A stretch of DNA of 64,000 nt, from NCBI RefSeq assembly GCF_035593305.1, contig NZ_CP141615.1:3007722-3071721 (forward strand), written 5' to 3'. Shown piece after piece: positions 43,848 through 52,280 of the stretch (positions are counted from its first letter, which is position 1; every line of letters begins with the position of its first letter). The position numbers were made by a program, and so were the translations under genes. The notes beneath the pieces were generated by a model. That model was given only the letters and a program-made list of their open reading frames with translations, made no database searches and was not told the DNA's origin. The stretch comes from Limnochorda sp. L945t. GTDB taxonomy: Bacteria > Bacillota > Limnochordia > Limnochordales > Geochordaceae.

Positions 43848-45122
43848 ATGGCGATGCGCGTCGACTTCCCTTACGGTCAGGGTCACGTAACGGCGGAGCT
43901 CCCCGACGATACCACCGTCATCGAGCCTCACCCGCAGCCCGGCCTGGAAGATGAGCGAGCGGCGTTCGTCTCGGCGCTCCGGGCGCCCATCGGGTCGGCT
44001 CCTCTACGGCAGCTCGTGGGGCCGGACGACCGGGTCGTCATCGTCATTGCGGATGGGACCCGCGCCGCGCCCAGCGAGCGCATGGTGCCCTGGATCCTCG
44101 AGGAGCTGGACGCCGTCCCTCGCGACCGCGTCACGGTGCTGGTCGGTACGGGCACCCACCGGCCCAACACGCCAGCCGAGCTGGAGCGCATGCTGGGGCG
44201 ACGACTGCTCCAGGAGGTCCGGGTCGTCAACCACTCGGCTTACGACGACGCCGGCCTGGTGCACCTCGGAGAGGTGCCCGGCGGGGGCCCCGTGTGGCTC
44301 AACCGGCACTACGTCGAGGCCTCCGTCCGCATCGTGACCGGCTTCATCGAACCCCACTTCTTCGCCGGGTTTTCGGGTGGCCCCAAAGGCGTGGCGCCGG
44401 GAGTGGCGGGCCTGGAGACCATCCTCTGGCTGCACGGCGCCAGGCTCATTGGCGACCCTCGGGCCACCTGGGGAGTGCTCGACGGCAATCCCGTCCACGA
44501 GGCGATTCGTGCGGCGGTGAAGCTCGCCCCGCCCCACTTCCTCGCCAACGTGACGCTCAACGAGCGCCGCCAGATCACCGGTGTCTTCGCGGGAAACTAC
44601 CTGGAGGCGCACCGGGCCGGGTGCGAGGCGTGCCGGCGTGCCAGCACGCGCGCGGTCGACCGGTGGTTCGACGTGGTCGTGACGTCCAACAGCGGCTTCC
44701 CGCTGGACCAAAACCTCTACCAGACGGTCAAAGGGCTCAGTGCCGCCGCCCGTATCGTGCGGCCGGGCGGCGCCATCGTGGCCGTCTCCGAGTGTGCCGA
44801 CGGCGTGCCTTCCCACGGCCGGTTCGGCGAGCTCCTGAGCCGGGGGCGGGGTCCCCGGGATTGGCTGCGCATGGTGGAAGAGCCCGGTTTCCGATCCCTC
44901 GACCAGTGGCAGGTGCAAATCCTCGCGATGGTGCTCGAACGAGCGCGGGTCTATCTGCTCTCCTCGCTGCCGCCGGCCACGGTGGAAGCGGCCGGGCTCG
45001 TCCCCGTCACCGGCGTCGAGGAGGCACTGGACGCGGAGGCCCACCGGTCCGGCGCTCCCCGGCCCCTGGCCGTGGCCGCCCTTCCGATGGGCCCCCTTAC
45101 CATTCCCTACGTCAGAATCTGA
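43848..45122 (+). CDS. LarA-family nickel-pincer racemase/epimerase homologue
   Basis: DUF2088/LarA protein, 424 residues. LarA racemises lactate using a nickel-pincer nucleotide. All four residues known to hold or serve the cofactor in the Lactiplantibacillus enzyme (H108, H174, K184, H200) are matched with a constant offset: H104 in GTGTHRPN, H170 and K180 in PHFFAGFSGGPKG, and H196 in LWLHGARL. So it is probably a genuine Ni-pincer enzyme, acting on lactate or another 2-hydroxy acid. The cofactor-making genes larB, larC and larE are not in the window. It follows an ABC peptide-type transporter and DUF167. Confidence 0.9.
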   Translation: MAMRVDFPYGQGHVTAELPDDTTVIEPHPQPGLEDERAAFVSALRAPIGSAPLRQLVGPDDRVVIVIADGTRAAPSERMVPWILEELDAVPRDRVTVLVGTGTHRPNTPAELERMLGRRLLQEVRVVNHSAYDDAGLVHLGEVPGGGPVWLNRHYVEASVRIVTGFIEPHFFAGFSGGPKGVAPGVAGLETILWLHGARLIGDPRATWGVLDGNPVHEAIRAAVKLAPPHFLANVTLNERRQITGVFAGNYLEAHRAGCEACRRASTRAVDRWFDVVVTSNSGFPLDQNLYQTVKGLSAAARIVRPGGAIVAVSECADGVPSHGRFGELLSRGRGPRDWLRMVEEPGFRSLDQWQVQILAMVLERARVYLLSSLPPATVEAAGLVPVTGVEEALDAEAHRSGAPRPLAVAALPMGPLTIPYVRI

Positions 45123-45144
45123 CGACGACAGAATCTGACGACGA
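45113..45144. repeat. 16-bp tandem duplication at the LarA stop codon
   Basis: CAGAATCTGACGACGA occurs twice in tandem (45113-45128, 45129-45144). The first copy contains the stop of the LarA-like gene. A third partial match, GTCAGAACTTGAC, follows and holds the stop of the convergent Nramp-like gene. Confidence 0.8.
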
Positions 45145-45146
45145 CG

Positions 45147-46640
45147 TCAGAACTTGACGCCGAAGAAGTTGGCCAGCGCCGACATCGTCGCGAACGTCGC
45201 CCAGAACAGGATCCCGAGCGACAGGAGTACCGTCGAGACGGCTCCCGGGCGGATCTCCCTGGGCAGGTACCTGTGGTTGAGGTAGAGTGTCACGATGCCC
45301 GTGAGCGCCAGCACTACGTTGCTCATGTTGGCGGCCAGCAGGATGAGGAAGATCGGCTGCGCCTGGATCCCGTACACCATGATGAACGCGGCCAGCGCCC
45401 AGACCACGAACAGCGCCAGGACGGTATAGTAAACCTTCTTGATCTGGTCGCCGGACCACGCCCGCACCCTGGGCGACGTGAACCACAGGACGTCCGTCAC
45501 CGTACGGGTGAACATGTCCACCGAGCCGAGCTGCGTCGAGAACAGGATCCAGAAGCCCGCCAGGATGGGGATGAACCACCCGGCCGGGCCGATGGCGTTC
45601 TTGAGGGCGTCGGCCTGATAGGCGGCGATGCTCCACTGGGCGAGCTCGCTACCCCTCGGGATGACCGCCGTCACCAGCACGTTGGGCAGCAGCATTCCGA
45701 TGAACGCCCCCACCGTGAACACCCCGACGATGTCGATGACCGTGAGGCGGCGCCAGATCCGCCACCGGCGCAGGTTGTCCTCGGTCGGCTCGAACACCTT
45801 GCCCGAAGCCGAGACGGTAATCTTGCGCCCTCCGATGGCAGCCGGAATGGCTCCCACGACCTGGCCCATCCCGAATCCCTTGTCGCGATAATAGTTGCTG
45901 ATGGTCGTGTTGTTGAGCCCGCCGGCTCCCGCGTATCCGGCCAGGGCTGCCAGCAGGGTGATACTCGCCCCGGCCGGCCAGAAGCCGAACTTGAAGAACC
46001 CCGCGATGGTCTCGCTCCACGCCGCCGCCGGCGAGACGATGAGGTTGATGGCGATGAGGAACAGCAAGATCAAGCCGATCATGATCCACTGCGCGATCTC
46101 GAGGGTCCGCTCGATGACGCCTCCCACCGAGACCAGAACCACGCACACCAGCAGGAGCAGCGCGCCCAGGCCGATGATGAGCATCGAATCCTGCGGCCCT
46201 GCCAGCCGGCCCAGGCTCAACACGGCCACGGCCGTGGCTGCCGTGAACGCCCACCCCGGCCAGGCCCGCTCGAGGAACGAGATGATGACGAGGAGCCAGC
46301 CCCAGAAGCGGCTGCCCGGGCGCAGGCGGGCCATGCCCACGAAGATCGGCTCACCGGTGTAGGTGGTGTAACGAACCATTTCGAGGTTGAGCACCGTCTG
46401 CAGGATGATGGAAACGGTTGCAATCCACAGAAGCGCAGGACCGTACTTGGCGGTCACGGACGGGCCGATGAGCCATTCACCGCTGCCGATGGCGACTCCC
46501 AGTACGATGGCGCTGGGGCCGATGATCTTCAGCACGCTCCTCCAGTCCATGGGGGGCGGCTCGGGAAGCCGCTCGACCGCCAGCGGAGGCCCTGAGCCGA
46601 TCTCGACCTGCCGGACGCCACGTCTCTCGGCAACTGCCAC
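45147..46640 (-). CDS. Nramp-fold transporter lacking the canonical metal motifs
   Basis: Membrane carrier of about 497 residues with about 11-12 helices and the overall pattern of the Nramp (PF01566) family. TM1 reads GVAIGSGEWLIGP where true Mn/Fe carriers have DPGN, and no MPH motif is seen in TM6 (AGYAGAGGLNNTTISNYY). A subset of Nramp-related proteins shares this GSGEW sequence, and their cargo is unclear. The frame is open to an ATG at 46766, but GTG 46640 is preferred: AGGAAGGGG lies eight bases before it, and the upstream part contains direct repeats that look regulatory. It is the gene after pstA on the same strand but is separated by about 210 bases. Confidence 0.8.
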   Translation of the reverse strand: MAVAERRGVRQVEIGSGPPLAVERLPEPPPMDWRSVLKIIGPSAIVLGVAIGSGEWLIGPSVTAKYGPALLWIATVSIILQTVLNLEMVRYTTYTGEPIFVGMARLRPGSRFWGWLLVIISFLERAWPGWAFTAATAVAVLSLGRLAGPQDSMLIIGLGALLLLVCVVLVSVGGVIERTLEIAQWIMIGLILLFLIAINLIVSPAAAWSETIAGFFKFGFWPAGASITLLAALAGYAGAGGLNNTTISNYYRDKGFGMGQVVGAIPAAIGGRKITVSASGKVFEPTEDNLRRWRIWRRLTVIDIVGVFTVGAFIGMLLPNVLVTAVIPRGSELAQWSIAAYQADALKNAIGPAGWFIPILAGFWILFSTQLGSVDMFTRTVTDVLWFTSPRVRAWSGDQIKKVYYTVLALFVVWALAAFIMVYGIQAQPIFLILLAANMSNVVLALTGIVTLYLNHRYLPREIRPGAVSTVLLSLGILFWATFATMSALANFFGVKF

Positions 46641-46706
46641 CAGGGTCACCCCTTCCTGAGGATGTACCCGGGAATTCGCCTTGGAAGATACCGGTTCCTC
46701 TCGGAT

Positions 46707-46744
46707 CTTGACGACACGGGACATTCGGGCCTTGACGACACGGG
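46707..46744. repeat. 14-bp direct repeats upstream of the Nramp-like gene
   Basis: CTTGACGACACGGG at 46707-46720 and again at 46731-46744, spaced 24 bases start to start. Flanking identity extends to about 20 bases with two mismatches. They lie 67-104 bases before GTG 46640, fitting a pair of operator sites for a regulator. Confidence 0.5.
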
Positions 46745-46851
46745 GCGTGCGGTCTGTTGCTGCCATGGAACGCGGTAGAGAAGAAACGGCGGAGCCTTGT
46801 TCAACGTATTGAATACCATGGGCAGGCGCTGCCCGGAGAGGGCGCCGGACC

Positions 46852-47748
46852 TCACCGCGTCCCTCGCGGCCTCGGCCGGCCCCCGGGGCCCGCTCGTGTA
46901 CGGATCCAGAGCACGGTCCCGTTGAGCGCCAGGGTGACCAGCAGCAGTACCGCCATGGTCGCGTAAAGGTTCGGCTTGGTCATCTCCACGTCGGGCGACT
47001 GGGTGGCCAGCACGAAGACGTGATAGCCCAGTTCCATGAACTGGTCGGACGGCTCGAGCGGCAGGGAGGGGGCGAAGTACGCGACCCCGGTGAACATGAT
47101 GGGAGCCACCTCTCCGACGGCCCGGCTCACGGCGACGAGAGCCCCGGTCAGCACGCCCCTGCCGACCAGGGGCAGCACCCCGAATCGCACGGCATCCCAG
47201 GGGCCGAGCCCAAGGGCTCGCCCGGCCCGCCGGTGGTTGGGCGGCACTTCCCCGAGCGCCCGCTCCGTCGAGCTGACCACCACGGGCAACGTGTACGCTG
47301 CCATGGTGAGACCCGCCCACACCACCGCGGGCTGGCCGTAGACCAGGTTGCTTCCGGAGAACCACCGATCCAGCTGCTGGCCGACCCCGAGCACGAAGAA
47401 ACCCAGGCCGAACAAGCCGTACACGATGGCGGGCAGCCCCGCCAGGCGGCTCACGCTCCACCGCATGGCCCGCCCCGTGAGGGAGCGCTCGTCCGAGAAG
47501 GCCGCCAGGTAGATGCCGCCCAGCACCCCCACCGGCACGGTGATCAACCCCACCATCGCCACCAGCGCGAGCGTCCCTACGATGGCCGGCAGGATGCCCC
47601 CGGAGGCGAGTCCCTCTTCCGGCGGGAGGGTGAAGAAGTCCCGGCTGAAGCGAGGCACTCCCAGCGCCAGCACGGCGACGACGAGCGCAACGAAGCTAGC
47701 GACGACGAGGGCGCTGGCTGCGGCCGAAAGCCACCGCAACAGCCTCAT
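46852..47748 (-). CDS. pstA: phosphate ABC transporter permease PstA
   Basis: One of two membrane subunits of the high-affinity phosphate importer, 298 residues, six hydrophobic segments. Family features: ASGGILPAIVGTLALVAMV, VPVGVLGGIYLAAFSDE, SRLAGLPAIVYGLFGLGFF, and the coupling loop RALGLGPWDAVRFGVLPLVGRGVLTG, followed by SRAVGEVAPIMFTG. It overlaps the 3' end of pstC by 53 bases. The C-terminus is Arg/Gly/Pro-rich and unusual but harmless looking. Confidence 0.95.
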   Translation of the reverse strand: MRLLRWLSAAASALVVASFVALVVAVLALGVPRFSRDFFTLPPEEGLASGGILPAIVGTLALVAMVGLITVPVGVLGGIYLAAFSDERSLTGRAMRWSVSRLAGLPAIVYGLFGLGFFVLGVGQQLDRWFSGSNLVYGQPAVVWAGLTMAAYTLPVVVSSTERALGEVPPNHRRAGRALGLGPWDAVRFGVLPLVGRGVLTGALVAVSRAVGEVAPIMFTGVAYFAPSLPLEPSDQFMELGYHVFVLATQSPDVEMTKPNLYATMAVLLLVTLALNGTVLWIRTRAGPGGRPRPRGTR

Positions 47749-48688
47749 GGCCGTTCTCCGGGTCGCCGGGCACGAGCAGGGGCGGCGCCGGGCGAGTCAG
47801 CCGGGCCAGCAGTTCGTGCGCCGCCAGCGAGACCGCCAGCAGGATGGCCCCCAGCATGAACAGCACGCTGTAGTGGGTGCTGCCGTACACCACGGATCCC
47901 ATCTCGGCGGCGATGGTGCCGGCCAGGGTCCGCGCCGAGTCGAGCGGGGAGAGGGAAAGCACTGCGGCGTTGCCGGTCAGCATGACCGGGATCATGGTCT
48001 CGCCGAAGGCCCGGGCGAACGCCGCCACCCCGGCTCCTGCGAACCACCGCCACCCCGCCGGCAAGGCCAGGTGAACCCACGCTCCCCCCTCGGGGATACC
48101 GAGGGCCCGGGCGGCCCGGTAGACTCCGGATGGCAGGGCGGACAGGCCGTCCGCCGCCATCCGGAAGACCAGGGGCACGGACCATAGCCCCAGCACGACC
48201 GCCGCGAGGCAAGCGTTGAGCTCGGAGGGGGCCCCCGTCACCTGCTGCAGGGGCGTCGCCAGGAAGAGCAACCCTGCCGCACCCAGCACCACCGTCGGCA
48301 CCCCGTCCAACAACTCCATCACGGCTGCCACCGCCGTCCTCACCGCCGGGTGGGCGTGGCGGGTAACGTGGAAGGCCGCGAGCGAGCCGAGCGGCCACGC
48401 CACCGCCAGCGACAGCAGGCTCACCCGGGTGGTCCCCACCAGCAGGGGCACGATGGAGTACTTGGGCCGCAGGGCCACGGGCTGCCACACGTACGGACGA
48501 GAAGGCGCAGGGCCGGGCTCGTCGCCCCACCAGAGATGGGCAGGGTGGAGCGCTTCCCCCGGCAGCGGTTGGGTCCAGACCAGGAGCGCCTCGCGCAGGA
48601 TGAAGTAGAGGATCGCCAGCACGCCCAGCACGCTCACCCAGGCGGCCGCACCCGAGAGCCCGATCCAGCCCCGCTCCGCGCGACGCAT
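47696..48688 (-). CDS. pstC: phosphate ABC transporter permease PstC
   Basis: Partner of PstA, 330 residues. SIVPLLVGTTRVSLLSLAVA, the ELLDGVPTVVLG segment and the coupling loop ARALGIPEGGAWVHLALPAG then FARAFGETMIPVMLTGNAA are typical. A Pro-rich periplasmic insert (about 40-70, LWWGDEPGPAPSRP) separates the first helix from the core, longer than in most PstC proteins. It sits 27 bases after pstS on the same strand. Together the genes read pstS-pstC-pstA. Confidence 0.95.
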   Translation of the reverse strand: MRRAERGWIGLSGAAAWVSVLGVLAILYFILREALLVWTQPLPGEALHPAHLWWGDEPGPAPSRPYVWQPVALRPKYSIVPLLVGTTRVSLLSLAVAWPLGSLAAFHVTRHAHPAVRTAVAAVMELLDGVPTVVLGAAGLLFLATPLQQVTGAPSELNACLAAVVLGLWSVPLVFRMAADGLSALPSGVYRAARALGIPEGGAWVHLALPAGWRWFAGAGVAAFARAFGETMIPVMLTGNAAVLSLSPLDSARTLAGTIAAEMGSVVYGSTHYSVLFMLGAILLAVSLAAHELLARLTRPAPPLLVPGDPENGHEAVAVAFGRSQRPRRR

Positions 48689-48715
48689 GGCTCCGATACG
48701 CGTCCACCGCTCCTC

Positions 48716-49561
48716 TCAGCGCAGCGGGATGTAGCCCACTTCGGCGACGACGGCCTGGCCCTCGTCGGAGAGCACCCAGTCGAGCAGCTGCCGGGCCAAA
48801 GGGCCGGGCTCTCCGAGGGTGTACCAGTAGAGCGGCCGGCTCAGCGGGTACGTGCCGTTTCGCACGGTCTCCAGGGAAGGCGCCACTGCAGGGGCCCCTT
48901 CATGCGCCCGGATCCGCAGAGCCCGCACCCCGTGCGCGTACGCGATGCCGCCGAAGCCGATGCCGTTGGGGGTCCGGGCCACTGCGTTGACCAGCGCCGC
49001 CGTACCCGGCATGGTCTGGGCCCTCGGGGTATAGTCCTCGTTTTGCATGACGTGTTCCCGGAAGAAGACGTAGGTGCCGGAGTTGTGCTCCCGGCTGTAT
49101 ACGATGATGGGTTGGTCCAGCCCCCCGACTTCCGACCATCGCCGGATGCGCCCGGTGAAGATGCCCCGCAGCTGGTCGACCGTCAGCGCCTCGACCGGAT
49201 TGGCCTCGTTGACGTAGACGGTGACGCCGTCCTTCGCCACCACGAACTCGTGCACCTCTTTGCCCCTGCGCTGCCGGGCCAGCGCCCGCTCCTGGGCGGT
49301 CATGGGGCGCGACGCCTCCGCGATGTCGGTCGTGCCGTTGATCAGGGCGGCGATCCCGGATCCCGAGCCGCCTCCCGTGACCTGGACGGCGATGTCCGGG
49401 TTTTTCCTGGCGAACTGCTCTGCCCACCGCTGTCCCAGGATGACCATGGTATCCGAACCCTTGATGGTGAGCGCCTGCCGGGCCATCGCGGGATGGCTTC
49501 CCCAGCCCTCCAGCGCCGCCAGCAGGAGCAGTGGCGCTCCCCACTTCCAGGCGCCTTTCAT
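48716..49561 (-). CDS. pstS: phosphate-binding protein PstS
   Basis: Periplasmic phosphate-binding protein, 281 residues. Signal peptide (1 to about 28, ending AMARQA) with no lipobox Cys. Phosphate-contact regions are recognisable: LTIKGSDTM near the start, TGGGSGSGIAAL, DIAEASRPMT, YSREHNSGTYVFFREHV, and GIGFGGIAYAHG. This form, with SGTYVFF, belongs to the shorter Bacillota-type PstS group. It is transcribed with pstC and pstA. The gene directly upstream on the same strand is the EAL-CBS-GGDEF gene, only 23 bases away. Confidence 0.94.
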   Translation of the reverse strand: MKGAWKWGAPLLLLAALEGWGSHPAMARQALTIKGSDTMVILGQRWAEQFARKNPDIAVQVTGGGSGSGIAALINGTTDIAEASRPMTAQERALARQRRGKEVHEFVVAKDGVTVYVNEANPVEALTVDQLRGIFTGRIRRWSEVGGLDQPIIVYSREHNSGTYVFFREHVMQNEDYTPRAQTMPGTAALVNAVARTPNGIGFGGIAYAHGVRALRIRAHEGAPAVAPSLETVRNGTYPLSRPLYWYTLGEPGPLARQLLDWVLSDEGQAVVAEVGYIPLR

Positions 49562-49584
49562 CGCACGGCCTCCTTCCGCTCGTC

Positions 49585-51357
49585 CTACATCACGATGGCG
49601 TTTCCCTCCTGGATCTTGGCCTTCCGTTTCAACTGCCCCACGTTGGAGACGAACTCCAGGTACGACCGTACGTGGCCGCGCGGATTGTGGAGGATGGCGA
49701 TCGAGAGGGTCATGATGCCGAAACGGGTACGGTTGCCTCTACGGTCCTCTCCTTCGATGTACCCGCGAGCCAGGTCTTCGGGAGAGTAGAGCAGGCGTAC
49801 GCGGCTGTCGAAGGCTTCCACCACGGCTCGGGCCACCTCGGGCCCGGAGTCGCCGGGCACCACCATGACGAAGTCGTCCCCTCCCACGTGCCCGACGAAG
49901 CTTTCTCCCGGAGGAAACCGGGCAGCCTGGGCCTGCAACACTTCGGCCAGAGCGCGGATGGCCTGGTCGCCGCGCTTGAAGTCGTAATGGTCGTTGAACG
50001 CTTTGAAATCGTCGATGTCGCAATAGAGCACCGAGAAGTCGGCTCCGTGCTCCAACCGTCGCGCCACCTCGCGTTCGATGACGCGGTTGCCCGGCAAGCC
50101 GGTCAGCGGGTTGGCGTCGCGGGCGGCCTCGATCTGCAGCTGGGTGATGCGCTGCAAGAGCCGCCGCACGGTCACGAGACCCTGATAACGCCCGTCGTCC
50201 GTCACGATGATGCTGTCGTACGCCGACGACTCCTGGCGCTGGGTGGCCCGGTACGCGACTTCGGAGAGAGGGGTCGAGCCGTCCACGACGAGGGGGACGG
50301 GATCGGCCGCGAGCCGCACGGGCCGCGCGGAGAAGATGGCCCGCCCGTACCGGCGGCCCAGGAGATAAAAGAGCCGGTCCCTCATGACAAGGCCTACCGG
50401 ATGCCCGTGTTCGACCACGGCCACGGCGCTGAGGCCCGGATCCTGCTCGAAGCGTTGAAGGACCGCGGTGACCTGGCAATCGGGTTCGACCGGGGGCACG
50501 CTCTCGGCGAGTTCGCCGACCGGGGGTTCGGCGTGCCCGGTGCCCAGAAAGATCCGCTGGGCCGCCCTCAGTTCCGCGAGGCTCTCCGGCGACACCGGCG
50601 GCGGCACCGGCTGCGGGCGGGCGAGCAGGAATCCCTGGCCCATGTCGACGCCGGCCCGCACCAGGAACCGGAGCTCTTCGAGCCGCTCGATGCCTTCCGC
50701 CACGACCTGGATCGAAGCGGAGTGAGCCGCCTCCACGATGCCCCGCACCAGGTGCTGGCGCATCGGGTCCTGGTCGACGTGGTCGATGAGGCTGCGGTCG
50801 ATCTTCACGAAATCGGGTTTGAGCGTCAGGAGGCTCTGGAGGGAGCTGTGCCCGGCCCCCATGTCGTCGATGCCGATGGCAAATCCCTGCCGGCGATAGT
50901 GGCGAATGGCTCCCTCGATGTGGCGGCCCTCGTCCAGGGAAGCCGCCTCGGTCAGCTCCAGCACCACCGCCTCCAGGGGCAAGCGGGCTGCATCCACCCA
51001 TTGGCGGGTGAGCCCCTGCCGGAAGCCGGGCTCGGAGAGGCTCAGCGGGTGGACGTTGAGGAAAAGCCGGGGTGACGGGCCGTCCGCGCTGCCTTCTGCG
51101 CGAGGCAGGGCTTTGCGCACCAGCTCGGCCCAGCGGTGAATCGCCAGGCGCCGGCTGGCCGCGTCGACCTCCCAAAGGCGGCCGCTCGCCCGCGCCCAGG
51201 CGAACAGGCTTGCGGCGCTCTCGATGGCGCTACCCTCGGGACCGCGGGTCAGGGCTTCGTAACCGGCGACGGTCCCGTCCCTGAGGCGCACGATCGGCTG
51301 GTAGAAGGTACGCAGGCTCGGGAGTTGGGCGCCGGGTGCGGTGGGGGCATCGCCCAT
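49585..51357 (-). CDS. EAL-CBS-GGDEF c-di-GMP signalling protein
   Basis: Cytosolic signalling protein of 590 residues. The N-terminal EAL phosphodiesterase domain (about 12-255) keeps the residues expected for c-di-GMP hydrolysis: EAL at E34, the Asn in FLNVHP, ELTEAAS, IDDMGAGHSS, the Lys in FVKID and the Glu in VVAEGIE. A pair of CBS motifs follows (about 285-410), which may bind adenine nucleotides. The C-terminal domain (about 415-580) starts ANPLTGLPGNR and has GGDDF (492-496) instead of GGDEF, with no RxxD inhibitory site, so cyclase activity is doubtful. It lies between a PstB-like ATPase and pstSCA on one strand, suggesting control by or of phosphate uptake. Confidence 0.93.
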   Translation of the reverse strand: MGDAPTAPGAQLPSLRTFYQPIVRLRDGTVAGYEALTRGPEGSAIESAASLFAWARASGRLWEVDAASRRLAIHRWAELVRKALPRAEGSADGPSPRLFLNVHPLSLSEPGFRQGLTRQWVDAARLPLEAVVLELTEAASLDEGRHIEGAIRHYRRQGFAIGIDDMGAGHSSLQSLLTLKPDFVKIDRSLIDHVDQDPMRQHLVRGIVEAAHSASIQVVAEGIERLEELRFLVRAGVDMGQGFLLARPQPVPPPVSPESLAELRAAQRIFLGTGHAEPPVGELAESVPPVEPDCQVTAVLQRFEQDPGLSAVAVVEHGHPVGLVMRDRLFYLLGRRYGRAIFSARPVRLAADPVPLVVDGSTPLSEVAYRATQRQESSAYDSIIVTDDGRYQGLVTVRRLLQRITQLQIEAARDANPLTGLPGNRVIEREVARRLEHGADFSVLYCDIDDFKAFNDHYDFKRGDQAIRALAEVLQAQAARFPPGESFVGHVGGDDFVMVVPGDSGPEVARAVVEAFDSRVRLLYSPEDLARGYIEGEDRRGNRTRFGIMTLSIAILHNPRGHVRSYLEFVSNVGQLKRKAKIQEGNAIVM

Positions 51358-51385
51358 GGAGTGGCTCGTGCTCCTTTCTGTGTGT

Positions 51386-52222
51386 TCATCCCTGGTGCAG
51401 CAAGCGCTCCGTACGGGGGTCCGAAGGATTCAGGAGGATGTCGGCGACAGGGCCGGACTCCACGAGCTCTCCGTCGAGGAGGACGGCGACCGTATCGCCC
51501 AGGCGGGCGGCTCGTTCGGGCGACTGGGTGGCCACGACGACCGGCCTCCCGGCGGCGATGCGGCGGAGCACCGCCTCCACGGCGAGCCCTGCGTGGGGGC
51601 CGAGGGTGGCGGCGGGTTCGTCCACCAGCAGGACGTGCGGGTCGCCCACCAGCGCCCGCGCCAGGGAAAGCTGGTAAGCCTGGGCCGGCGAAAGGTGCTC
51701 GACACGGCGGGAGAGGCCACCCGGCCACAGCTCCGCCAGACCCGCATCCTCGAGCGCCCTGCGCATGGCGGCCAGCTGGAGCGGCCGGGGCTGGCGGCGC
51801 AGTGACGGGGCCAGAGAGAGATTGCGCAGGACCGTGCCGGGGAAGAGGTAGGGCTCCTCCATCACGACGGGGGCCAGGTGGCGATACGAAGCGGCCGGGC
51901 CGCCGGCCGGCAGCACCCGGCGGTCGCGCACCCACACTTCGCCTCTGGCCGCGGTGCCTGCCTCGTCCTCCAGCAGCCCGTTGATGGCCCACAGGATCGT
52001 GGACTTCCCCGCGCCCGGCGGCCCGAGCAGCACGGTAACGCCGGTGGCCGGGACGTCGAGGCTGAGATCCCGCACCGCCAGGCGCCCCGCCCAGGAGATG
52101 GTCAGCTGCCGTATGCGAATGACGGCTTGCTCCGGCTGGCGCAACGGCGCATTCCCCGTATGCCATGGACTGGATCGATTGGTCTGCGTTTCCTGTGCAG
52201 CAGGGTAGCACCGGCGGGTCAC
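51386..52222 (-). CDS. PstB-like phosphate ABC ATPase with degenerate motifs
   Basis: ABC ATPase of up to 278 residues, whose C-terminus (GELVESGPVADILLNPSDPR) follows the PstB pattern, and which sits upstream of the phosphate genes. Walker A is GPPGAGKST and Walker B VLLVDEPAATL. However, the signature is LSPAQAYQ instead of LSGGQ, and the switch His is replaced by Gln (VVATQSPE where PstB has THN). These changes usually lower ATPase activity, so it may be slow, regulated or a non-transport paralogue. The GTG 52222 start adds about 35 atypical N-terminal residues; TTG near 52144 would give a more typical length. It precedes the EAL-CBS-GGDEF gene by 28 bases. Confidence 0.82.
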   Translation of the reverse strand: MTRRCYPAAQETQTNRSSPWHTGNAPLRQPEQAVIRIRQLTISWAGRLAVRDLSLDVPATGVTVLLGPPGAGKSTILWAINGLLEDEAGTAARGEVWVRDRRVLPAGGPAASYRHLAPVVMEEPYLFPGTVLRNLSLAPSLRRQPRPLQLAAMRRALEDAGLAELWPGGLSRRVEHLSPAQAYQLSLARALVGDPHVLLVDEPAATLGPHAGLAVEAVLRRIAAGRPVVVATQSPERAARLGDTVAVLLDGELVESGPVADILLNPSDPRTERLLHQG

Positions 52223-52230
52223 AAGTGTGC

Positions 52231-52254
52231 AACGGCCGGGTTCACCCGGCCGTT
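52231..52254 (-). terminator. hairpin after ybjQ
   Basis: Perfect 10-bp inverted repeat AACGGCCGGG/CCCGGCCGTT with a 4-base loop, 26 bases beyond the YbjQ-family gene and before the PstB-like gene on the same strand. No U tract follows. Confidence 0.55.
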
Positions 52255-52280
52255 ACATCGACAACGGTGGGGCCCGGGCG

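Noticed and set aside
45147-46766. Nramp-like protein starting at ATG 46766
   Set aside because: No ribosome site, an unusual repetitive N-terminus and two direct repeats in the extra part; GTG 46640 has a strong ribosome site.
46820-46834. Hairpin GGGCAG/CTGCCC after pstA as a terminator
   Set aside because: Only six base pairs with a three-base loop and no U tract, close to what chance gives in such GC-rich DNA.
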